Of a stretch of 6,905 nt of DNA, positions 1-4,473 are shown piece after piece. The notes beneath the pieces were generated by a model, which worked only from the letters and a program-made list of their open reading frames with translations, did not search any database and was not told where the DNA came from. The stretch comes from Candidatus Methanoplasma sp. (GTDB taxonomy: Archaea > Thermoplasmatota > Thermoplasmata > Methanomassiliicoccales > Methanomethylophilaceae), in the NCBI GenBank assembly GCA_031283015.1, contig JAITCQ010000075.1, forward strand, positions 1 through 6,905. Direction: 5' to 3'. A program made the translations under genes and the position numbers. Within the stretch, counting starts at the first letter, position 1, and every line of letters starts with the position of its first letter.

Positions 1-361
1 CGCGGCCGTATATCCTTCCGTCCTTGACGACCGGCTCGAAGGGATCCGTGTCCCAGTCCTGGAGATCGTTTGCCGGCACCGTGTCTATGTGCGCCACGAT
101 CCAGACCGTGCCCTTCCCCTTACCGTTCTTCTTCGCCAGCAGATTGGGTCTCATGACACTCGGGTCGTGATCGTCCGGCACGTCGACCCTTACGACGCTG
201 TCGTATCCTTCGAGGCATCCGGCGAGCATGTCCGCTCTCCTGCCTTCGCCCTCGCCTCCGTTTATCGGAGCCAACGCCGGGATGCGGATCATATCTGACA
301 TCACGCGCACCATGTCCTCTCTCGATCCCTCTATCTTTTCGAGGATCCGCTCCAGCTCCAT
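1..361 (-). CDS. M20-family metallopeptidase/deacylase (ArgE/DapE/carboxypeptidase type), N-terminal part only
   Basis: The first 120 codons of a gene that continues past the left edge; M20 proteins are usually about 400 residues. The family consists of cytosolic two-metal (usually zinc) amidohydrolases that cleave peptides or N-acylated amino acids. The visible signature is WIVAHIDTVP at residues 87-96, giving metal ligand His91 and catalytic-site Asp93, followed by the family-typical W-x-TDPFEP (103-110) and DGRIYGR (114-120). The window ends just before the expected G-x-x-D-x-K-G segment carrying the bridging Asp. There is no signal peptide, so the product is probably cytosolic. The ATG at 361 is chosen because the frame opens there and a TATA-like element (383-392) is centred about 27 bases upstream. 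That spacing implies a leaderless mRNA, and no Shine-Dalgarno motif is seen. The substrate cannot be told from this fragment; DapE, ArgE and dipeptidase roles all remain open. Confidence 0.88.
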   Translation of the reverse strand, partial: MELERILEKIEGSREDMVRVMSDMIRIPALAPINGGEGEGRRADMLAGCLEGYDSVVRVDVPDDHDPSVMRPNLLAKKNGKGKGTVWIVAHIDTVPANDLQDWDTDPFEPVVKDGRIYGR

Positions 362-382
362 GCATACGAATCGCCGGAGAAT

Positions 383-392
383 CATAATATAG
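383..392 (-). promoter_or_regulatory. TATA-like promoter of the M20 gene
   Basis: CTATATTATG on the minus strand, centred about 27 bases from the ATG at 361. Archaeal TATA boxes lie about 26-27 bases before the transcription start, so transcription should begin at or beside the A of the start codon. The rest of 362-463 holds no gene and no clear T-rich terminator for the upstream GNAT gene. Confidence 0.5.
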
Positions 393-463
393 TTACTGTC
401 GGATCGAAGATATTATTTCAGGGAGTAACTTTTACGACGACCGGGATCGCTAATGGTCAGAGA

Positions 464-940
464 TTACAATTTCATCTCAAGCTCGATCTCATGCAGCAGC
501 GGGATGCCGTCGTCGCCGATCAGCGGGATGGACCGCTTGATCGTCCTCAGATAATCGAATTCGTTCCACCTGACGGCGCACATCGCGAACCCGCGCCGCT
601 GATAAAAGCGCAGCGCGCGGGTGTTGTCGTTGGATGTGTTCACGTATATCCGTTTGCAGTTCTCGCTTTTTGCCTTTGACACCACTGCGCTGACCAGCGC
701 AGACCCGATCCCGGTGTTTGAAACAACGGATTCGATCGCCATGATCTCGCACTCGTCGTCAGCGATGCGGTAATAACAGTAACCGACCACCTCGCGCTTG
801 TCTGAAACAGCAATGAGACACGGCAGTTCCTGCAGGTCGAATAACTCATGATGAACAGCAACGCGGACGCTCCCCCAGGTCCCGGCGGCAATGCGCTCGG
901 TCTCTTCTTTGTGCTCGTCTGTGAGCGTGACGACGTTCAT
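464..940 (-). CDS. GNAT-family N-acetyltransferase
   Basis: A 158-residue acyl-CoA-dependent N-acetyltransferase with one complete GNAT fold. Visible elements, numbered from the chosen start, are: a beta-strand 4 region C-E-I-M-A-I-E followed by the pyrophosphate-binding loop SNTGIG (74-79); the family-typical TSNDNTRALRFYQRRGF (102-118); and a C-terminal IPLIGDDGIP...EIELE tail found in a common GNAT subgroup. The loop has Asn-Thr where Arg/Gln-x-x-Gly is usual. The start is ambiguous. ATG 940 has GGGAG nine bases upstream and begins exactly where the GNAT fold begins. An in-frame ATG at 994 (or TTG at 1000) would add 18-20 residues and sits about 26 bases from a TATA-like element, as a leaderless start would. 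I prefer 940. The substrate is unknown; a protein N-terminus or a small amine are both possible. Confidence 0.88.
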   Translation of the reverse strand: MNVVTLTDEHKEETERIAAGTWGSVRVAVHHELFDLQELPCLIAVSDKREVVGYCYYRIADDECEIMAIESVVSNTGIGSALVSAVVSKAKSENCKRIYVNTSNDNTRALRFYQRRGFAMCAVRWNEFDYLRTIKRSIPLIGDDGIPLLHEIELEMKL

Positions 941-1015
941 GGTAACATTCTCCCGGCGGTGATCGGCGAACCTTTCGGCTACCGCCGACCTCATGTTCAA
1001 TAGCGATGATAAAAA

Positions 1016-1024
1016 TAATATTTA
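1016..1024 (-). promoter_or_regulatory. TATA-like promoter of the GNAT gene
   Basis: TAAATATTA on the minus strand, in the A+T-rich part of the gap behind the thiolase gene. Its centre is about 26 bases from an in-frame ATG at 994. Transcription from there gives either a leaderless mRNA starting at 994 or a roughly 50-base leader to the Shine-Dalgarno-preceded ATG at 940. Confidence 0.45.
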
Positions 1025-1027
1025 TGC

Positions 1028-1060
1028 AAAAACGGATGGACACCCGTCGCCGGGATGTCC
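1028..1060 (-). terminator. Hairpin plus T-tract, probable terminator of the thiolase gene
   Basis: Read on the minus strand, GGACATCCCG pairs with CGGGTGTCC (positions 1060-1038), with one bulged T and the loop GCGA, a GNRA tetraloop. It is followed after ATCCG by five T residues (1032-1028). It lies about 100 bases beyond the thiolase stop and directly upstream of the GNAT promoter. Archaeal RNA polymerase terminates mainly on T-tracts, so the stem could instead serve as a 3'-end stabiliser. The remainder of the gap (1061-1160) holds nothing recognisable apart from a 6-base inverted pair, CTGAAA/TTTCAG (1121-1149). Confidence 0.45.
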
Positions 1061-1160
1061 TGTTCGCAGCCCGTGGCGAGAATGGTATTGCATACAGCGA
1101 TATGCCGATCCCGCACGGGTCTGAAATGGGTTTTGTTAAAGGGTTTCAGTTGCCTGGGTC

Positions 1161-2342
1161 TCACTCTCTGCGGACGATCATCGTCACCGCGTTCCCTCCG
1201 CCGAGGCAGAGGGTGCACAGGCCAGTCTCTTTCTGGCGGTCCTGCATCGCATAGACCAGCGTCGCCAGCACGCGCGCGCCGGAGCATCCTATGGGATGTC
1301 CGAGGGCGATCGCCCCTCCGTTCACGTTGAACTTCTCGTCCGGCACGTTGAGCGCCTTCTTCACCGCGCAGGACGCGGTGGCGAACGCTTCGTTGTGCTC
1401 GAAGAGATCGATGTCGTCGATCGTCATCCCCGCTTTCTTCAGAACATGCTGGGTGGTGGGTATCGGCGCCTCCATGATGAGCTCCGGGGACACTCCCCTC
1501 TCTCCGTATGCGACTATGCTCGCCATCGGTTTCAGGCCGCGCTCTTCCGCCCAGGACCTTGACGCCACGACCACGGCGGCGGCACCGTCGCTCAGCTGGG
1601 ACGAGTTCCCGGCGGTCACGACGCCGCCCTCCTTCTTGAACACCGGCCTGAGACCGGACAGCGACTCCAGTGTCGTGTCCGCTCTTACTCCTTCGTCAAC
1701 TTCGAAAACGGTGTCCCCTTTCTTGGATTTTATCACGTAGGGGGTGATCTCCTTCTTGAACCTGCCAGCCGCCTGGGCGGCGGCGGCCTTGACGTTGCTG
1801 TCCACCGCCATCTGGTCGGCGTCCTGCCTGGTGACGCCGAATCTCTCCGCGACGATCTCGCCGGTGGTGCCCATGTGCTGGTTGTTGAAGATGTCCCAGA
1901 GGCCATCGTGCACCATCGTGTCCGTCAGGACCTTGTCGTTCATGGTGAAGCCCCATCTCGCGCCGTCCAGGTAATAGGGGATGTTGCTCATGCTCTCCAT
2001 TCCACCCGCCGCGATCACGTTGTATTCCCCCGCCTTGATGGCGTCCGCGGCGTTCATCACTGATTTCAGACCAGACCCACACACGTCGTTAACTGTGTAC
2101 GATCCGATCTCAAGGGGAAGACCCGCCCCGACGGCCGCCTGCCTTGCCGGGTTCTGCCCGAGGCCGGTGGAGATCACGTTCCCCATGATACACTCTTCGA
2201 TGTCTGCTGGAGCAAGTCCGGCCCTCTTCACTGCGCCGCCGATCGCCGCCGCGCCTAGTTCCGTCACTTTGATGCCGCTGAGTGCTTTGCCATATTTCCC
2301 TATCGCAGTCCTCGCTGCGCTGACTATCACAATTTCTTCCAT
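1161..2342 (-). CDS. Acetyl-CoA C-acetyltransferase (biosynthetic-type thiolase)
   Basis: A full-length 393-residue thiolase that condenses two acetyl-CoA to acetoacetyl-CoA, or cleaves the reverse, in the cytosol. All catalytic motifs are present: nucleophile Cys88 in NDVCGSGLKS (85-94); NEAFA (317-321) with Asn317; GHP with His349 in GGAIALGHPIGCSGARVL; and acid/base Cys379 in CLGGGNAV. It resembles bacterial AtoB/PhaA-type enzymes. Archaeal mevalonate-pathway thiolases are a different, SCP-x-like group with an HDCF-type motif, usually beside HMG-CoA synthase and a DUF35 protein, and neither is visible here. A role in acyl-CoA metabolism or a horizontally acquired thiolase is therefore possible, but a mevalonate supply role is not excluded. 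The ATG at 2342 has GAGGT (2353-2349) six bases upstream and a TATA box at 2381-2390. The neighbours give no pathway clue. Confidence 0.95.
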   Translation of the reverse strand: MEEIVIVSAARTAIGKYGKALSGIKVTELGAAAIGGAVKRAGLAPADIEECIMGNVISTGLGQNPARQAAVGAGLPLEIGSYTVNDVCGSGLKSVMNAADAIKAGEYNVIAAGGMESMSNIPYYLDGARWGFTMNDKVLTDTMVHDGLWDIFNNQHMGTTGEIVAERFGVTRQDADQMAVDSNVKAAAAQAAGRFKKEITPYVIKSKKGDTVFEVDEGVRADTTLESLSGLRPVFKKEGGVVTAGNSSQLSDGAAAVVVASRSWAEERGLKPMASIVAYGERGVSPELIMEAPIPTTQHVLKKAGMTIDDIDLFEHNEAFATASCAVKKALNVPDEKFNVNGGAIALGHPIGCSGARVLATLVYAMQDRQKETGLCTLCLGGGNAVTMIVRRE

Positions 2343-2380
2343 AGATATACCTCAAGGATATGGGCATAAGTGGGGACCGT

Positions 2381-2390
2381 GGTATATATT
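2381..2390 (-). promoter_or_regulatory. TATA box of the thiolase gene
   Basis: AATATATACC on the minus strand, in the 59-base gap after the tiaS stop codon. Predicted transcription start is about 2359-2360, giving a leader of about 18 bases that contains the Shine-Dalgarno GAGGT at 2353-2349. Thiolase can therefore be expressed independently of tiaS. Confidence 0.55.
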
Positions 2391-2401
2391 GGTGTCGGTG
2401 T

Positions 2402-3724
2402 TCACATACGCTTATTGACGAACTCGACCGGCTGCTCCAATCCCATCCTTTTCAGCGGTTTCGACAGATGCCTCCTGGCCGCCGTCGGCGGTTCGTACCA
2501 TCCTTCTTTCACCCACCTCACCGCCTTTTCTGTCAGCGGTCTTTCGGCGGACGTGCGGCAGGGTCTGCAGCGGTATCCTTTGCCTTTCCCGACAGATTCC
2601 ATCGTTCTCCCGCAGCCCCCGCACACCGGGTTAGATACCTTATCGAACCTTTCCGCAACGCGGATGACACGAACCTTCTCGGCGTTGAGGGTCCTGGGCT
2701 CGTCCCTCATCTCTCCCGTCACCCCTATCGCGTCCCCCTCCGAGAGATTGTCGAAAAGAAGACGGAACTCCTTTGACGGTTCGTAAGCGGCGACGATCAT
2801 CCTTCCATACTTCGAATCGATCTCGGTTAGAACATGGCCCCCCGCGATGCGCCCGCTCCCGACCACCGTACCTTCGACGTAGTACGATCTGTTGGGGATC
2901 GGTTCCCGGGATCCGCGGATGACGTGGTCGTCGGTCCCCTGGTTCGTGAGGAATATCATCCATCTCTCTATCGGTTCGGTCTTGATGATCTCTTTTCCTT
3001 CCATCAGCTCTCCGCGGTCCTCTCCGCGGAGACCGTACATTATCGGGCAGGGCGTGGACGGCACCATCGCAACCTTTTGAGCTCTTTCTTCCCAGCTGTT
3101 GAATGTCGTCCCCAGCCGGGCATCCGCTTCCCTTATGGACAGCGGCTCGAAGACGCGTTCCGTTCCCCATCTCTCCTTAGGTCGGTATGTGAGTATCTCG
3201 AGCGTGCTGTCTCGCGGCCTCCAGGCCATGCCGCAGGCCGCCCCGATTATGCCGCGGCCGCATCCCATCTCGTATTTCAACGCGCCGACCCTTAGGATCT
3301 CACGCTCCGCGTCGCTCTTTTCCAATATGGTCCTGACCCCCTTCCAATACAGCAAAGGGGAGGGTTTCTTCCGGCTCACCACCAGTCCCGGGTCCGAATC
3401 CGGCTCGCTGTACCTCCCGATGAGCGGGATGATGCGCTCCATGACGTCGCTTTCTCCCGGTTCGTACGGCGTTGCGGCCGAGTAGCAAAAGATGTCCCGG
3501 CCGGAGACGTTTCCTGCCAGCATCCTCTCCCCCCTACCCTTCCCGAACCTCATCACGAGCGAGCCGTTGCCCCGGGTCTTCCAGGGGGTCGCGGGATTGA
3601 GCCTTACAAGGCGGGGATATCCTATCATATCCATATCCGAGCATAGCTCGGATATGATCTCGGTTGCGAGGAACGTGGTGCAATTGCCGCTGACGGAATC
3701 CGTGTCATCGACCGCGACGTACAT
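2402..3724 (-). CDS. tiaS: tRNA(Ile2) 2-agmatinylcytidine synthetase
   Basis: A 440-residue enzyme that attaches agmatine to C34 of the CAU anticodon of tRNA-Ile2 in an ATP-dependent reaction. The resulting agmatidine lets the tRNA read AUA as isoleucine. TiaS is essentially confined to Archaea and does the job of bacterial TilS. Visible domains in order: an N-terminal catalytic segment opening with YVAVDDTDSVSGNCTT (2-17); a central region with GCGRGIIGAACGMAWRPRD (154-172) and STPCPIMYGLRGED (223-236); an FLTNQGTDDH segment (258-267) leading into an OB fold (about 280-358); and a zinc ribbon with Cys368-x2-Cys371 and Cys386-x2-Cys389. Length and order fit the family. The ATG at 3724 lies about 25 bases from a TATA-like element and has no strong Shine-Dalgarno, so a leaderless transcript is likely. 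The gene ahead ends only 29 bases upstream, but tiaS seems to have its own promoter there. Confidence 0.95.
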   Translation of the reverse strand: MYVAVDDTDSVSGNCTTFLATEIISELCSDMDMIGYPRLVRLNPATPWKTRGNGSLVMRFGKGRGERMLAGNVSGRDIFCYSAATPYEPGESDVMERIIPLIGRYSEPDSDPGLVVSRKKPSPLLYWKGVRTILEKSDAEREILRVGALKYEMGCGRGIIGAACGMAWRPRDSTLEILTYRPKERWGTERVFEPLSIREADARLGTTFNSWEERAQKVAMVPSTPCPIMYGLRGEDRGELMEGKEIIKTEPIERWMIFLTNQGTDDHVIRGSREPIPNRSYYVEGTVVGSGRIAGGHVLTEIDSKYGRMIVAAYEPSKEFRLLFDNLSEGDAIGVTGEMRDEPRTLNAEKVRVIRVAERFDKVSNPVCGGCGRTMESVGKGKGYRCRPCRTSAERPLTEKAVRWVKEGWYEPPTAARRHLSKPLKRMGLEQPVEFVNKRM

Positions 3725-3745
3725 ACGAGGTCATCTTTCAATTGT

Positions 3746-3753
3746 GATATAAC
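3746..3753 (-). promoter_or_regulatory. TATA box of tiaS
   Basis: GTTATATC on the minus strand, starting directly after the TAA of the preceding gene (3756-3754). Its centre is about 25 bases from the tiaS ATG, so the predicted transcription start coincides with the start codon. Confidence 0.5.
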
Positions 3754-4092
3754 TTATTCTAGCGGACCGGCGGGCGTTTCGTTCTGACGGACCGGCTCCA
3801 TGTGGTTAACAAAGAACATACCGCCGTCGCTTGAAAATGTTCCCTTTATGAAATACTCTCCAAGTTCATGGGGCTCGGCGCGGGAGAAGCATCTGATCTT
3901 CCCGCCAATGGCGCCCTCAAATGAGAAAGTGAAGCCGTTCTGCGTTGCTTTTATGTCGTATACTATGCCGACGATGTTCTTTTCCTTTTCCTCGTTCTCC
4001 CCAGCGGGTCCGTTTTCGTTTATTAGAGCGGCCATGATCAATATTGCGGCAACCGATATGCAAAGAAAAGAGTAACGGTCGAATATCTTCAT
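3754..4092 (-). CDS. Small membrane-anchored protein with OB-fold-like domain (hypothetical)
   Basis: A 112-residue protein I cannot name. Residues 1-6 (MKIFDR) carry positive charges and precede a hydrophobic segment at about 8-24, so the expected topology is N-in with the rest outside. An acidic, charged linker (about 25-38, E/N/K-rich) follows. Residues 39-100 look like a small five-stranded beta barrel of the OB type: NIVGIVYDI, then FTFSFEGAIGGKIRCF, then GEYFIKGTFSSDGGMFFV. The pattern of V-x-G-I-V-x-D-I opening and G-x-F-S-x-D-G-x-M-F-F-V closing recalls archaeal single-domain OB proteins fused to a membrane anchor, but this rests on pattern alone. The cysteine at 11 is not in a convincing lipobox. 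The ATG at 4092 lies about 27 bases from a TATA-like element (4116-4123), suggesting a leaderless mRNA. The gene ends 29 bases before tiaS on the same strand. Cell-surface or envelope function is an inference from topology. Confidence 0.75.
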   Translation of the reverse strand: MKIFDRYSFLCISVAAILIMAALINENGPAGENEEKEKNIVGIVYDIKATQNGFTFSFEGAIGGKIRCFSRAEPHELGEYFIKGTFSSDGGMFFVNHMEPVRQNETPAGPLE

Positions 4093-4115
4093 ACGGGAAC
4101 GAACTCGGCAGGGGG

Positions 4116-4123
4116 ATTTTAAG
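4116..4123 (-). promoter_or_regulatory. TATA-like promoter of the OB-fold-like membrane protein gene
   Basis: CTTAAAAT on the minus strand, centred about 27 bases from the ATG at 4092. A dyad, TACAGT-N9-ACTGTA (4132-4152), lies about nine bases upstream and could be a regulator site. Confidence 0.4.
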
Positions 4124-4131
4124 ATGACAAC

Positions 4132-4152
4132 TACAGTTATGTTATTACTGTA
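4132..4152. repeat. Inverted repeat TACAGT-N9-ACTGTA, possible operator
   Basis: Perfect 6-base arms with a 9-base A+T-rich spacer, lying between the left ORB-like element (4158-4186) and the TATA box at 4116-4123. The size and spacing suit a dimeric helix-turn-helix regulator, or a minor origin element. No protein partner can be assigned. Confidence 0.35.
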
Positions 4153-4157
4153 CCCTT

Positions 4158-4186
4158 ACGCCCCCACCCCTATATTTCCAGTGGAA
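4158..4186 (-). repeat. Origin recognition box-like element, left copy (ORB1)
   Basis: Read on the minus strand, it begins with the dyad TTCCACTGGAA, then ATATA, then a G-string GGGGTGGGGG, and ends CGT. Archaeal ORBs consist of a TTCCA-N-TGGAA-type dyad, bound by the winged helix of Orc1/Cdc6, followed on one side by a G-rich string contacted by the AAA+ domain. The element matches this layout and is identical at 25 of 29 positions to a second copy beyond orc1 (5726-5754). It sits in non-coding DNA, 23 bases past the microprotein stop codon and about 290 bases before the orc1 start. The G-string points away from orc1. Confidence 0.8.
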
Positions 4187-4209
4187 CCATTCTCGGGATA
4201 TCAGGGGCC

Positions 4210-4323
4210 TTAATGGTGATCGACGACCTCGACCGCCTGCTCCGGCGACCCGATCAACCAGAGGAATCCTATGAATGCTATTATCCCAAGTATACAGCCT
4301 GCAATGACCAGCCAACCTTTCAT
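4210..4323 (-). CDS. 37-residue single-pass membrane microprotein (hypothetical)
   Basis: A short reading frame starting MKGWLVIAGCILGIIAF and ending EVVDHH before TAA (4212-4210). One hydrophobic segment spans about residues 4-24 (WLVIAGCILGIIAFIGFLWLI), followed by an acidic and histidine-containing tail (SPEQAVEVVDHH). Lys2 at the short N-terminus favours N-in, C-out. Coding status is supported by AAAGGTG (4337-4331), a good archaeal Shine-Dalgarno, seven bases before the ATG, and by a TATA box (4361-4370) that places transcription about 16 bases before the start. No family is recognised. Such proteins often modulate a membrane complex, but nothing here names a partner. It is divergent from orc1 and lies between the left ORB-like element and the A+T-rich segment. 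Confidence 0.68.
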   Translation of the reverse strand: MKGWLVIAGCILGIIAFIGFLWLIGSPEQAVEVVDHH

Positions 4324-4360
4324 TGAAATACACCTTTGTATCGAGCGGTATGAACTTCAA

Positions 4361-4370
4361 TGATATAATC
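4361..4370 (-). promoter_or_regulatory. TATA box of the microprotein gene
   Basis: GATTATATCA on the minus strand. Transcription would start near 4339, giving a leader of about 16 bases that holds the Shine-Dalgarno AAAGGTG. Confidence 0.5.
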
Positions 4371-4388
4371 TATTTTATCATATTAATT

Positions 4389-4404
4389 GAATATTTTTAT
4401 ATTC
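4389..4404. repeat. A+T hairpin GAATAT-TTTT-ATATTC within the probable unwinding region
   Basis: Perfect 6-base arms around a TTTT loop, in the most A+T-rich part of the gap between the divergent microprotein and orc1 promoters. It could ease local melting at an origin or be a binding site. It is not followed by coding sequence that would make it a terminator. Confidence 0.45.
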
Positions 4405-4421
4405 GGATGCTTAGAAAGAAA

Positions 4422-4431
4422 CTATTATAAC
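4422..4431 (+). promoter_or_regulatory. TATA box of orc1/cdc6
   Basis: CTATTATAAC, with a predicted transcription start near 4453. This yields a leader of about 20 bases carrying GAGAGG (4462-4467) before the ATG at 4474. A G-rich sequence at 4449-4462, a degenerate ORB-like match, overlaps the predicted transcription start and might allow Orc1 to repress its own gene. Confidence 0.5.
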
Positions 4432-4473
4432 ATTCGATAGATTATGTAGGGGGTACGCGGGGAGAGGTTGCAA

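Larger units (their letters stand above)
4158..4473. other. Candidate chromosomal replication origin (oriC), intergenic core
   Basis: The segment from the left ORB-like element to the orc1 start codon. It contains the 37-residue microprotein gene and then an A+T-rich stretch (about 4341-4445) with divergent TATA boxes and a hairpin-forming sequence (GAATAT-TTTT-ATATTC, 4389-4404) that would suit a duplex unwinding element. In many archaea the origin lies beside orc1/cdc6 with ORBs in opposite orientations. Here one strong ORB is on this side and the other is just past the gene. Every gene to the left reads away from this segment, as leading-strand genes would. Origin activity is inferred from the sequence. 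Confidence 0.65.

Noticed and set aside
941..1000. Upstream starts (ATG 994 or TTG 1000) for the GNAT gene
   Set aside because: The extra residues are not part of a GNAT fold, and ATG 940 has GGGAG ahead of it. The TATA spacing does suit 994, so this is only a preference.
997..1287. Minus-strand frame over the thiolase 3' end and the following gap
   Set aside because: Arg-rich out-of-frame reading of the thiolase C-terminus; no start signals and no recognisable domain.
1291..1740. Long plus-strand frame opposite the thiolase gene, and similar long frames opposite tiaS
   Set aside because: These are open because of G+C-rich codon use in the real genes; they show no family motifs, promoters or ribosome sites.
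3335..3370. TTCCA followed by AAAGGGGAGGG within tiaS as another ORB
   Set aside because: The right half of the dyad (TGGAA) is missing and the spacing to the G-string differs from the two strong copies.
4145..4360. Minus-strand frame with a TTG start across the origin-side gap (71 codons)
   Set aside because: It overlaps the microprotein in another frame, has no Shine-Dalgarno, and its Arg/Gly-rich tail is simply the ORB G-string and its surroundings translated.
4468..4473. TTG start giving orc1 two extra residues
   Set aside because: It directly abuts the GAGG Shine-Dalgarno at 4464-4467, leaving no spacing; ATG 4474 has six bases.
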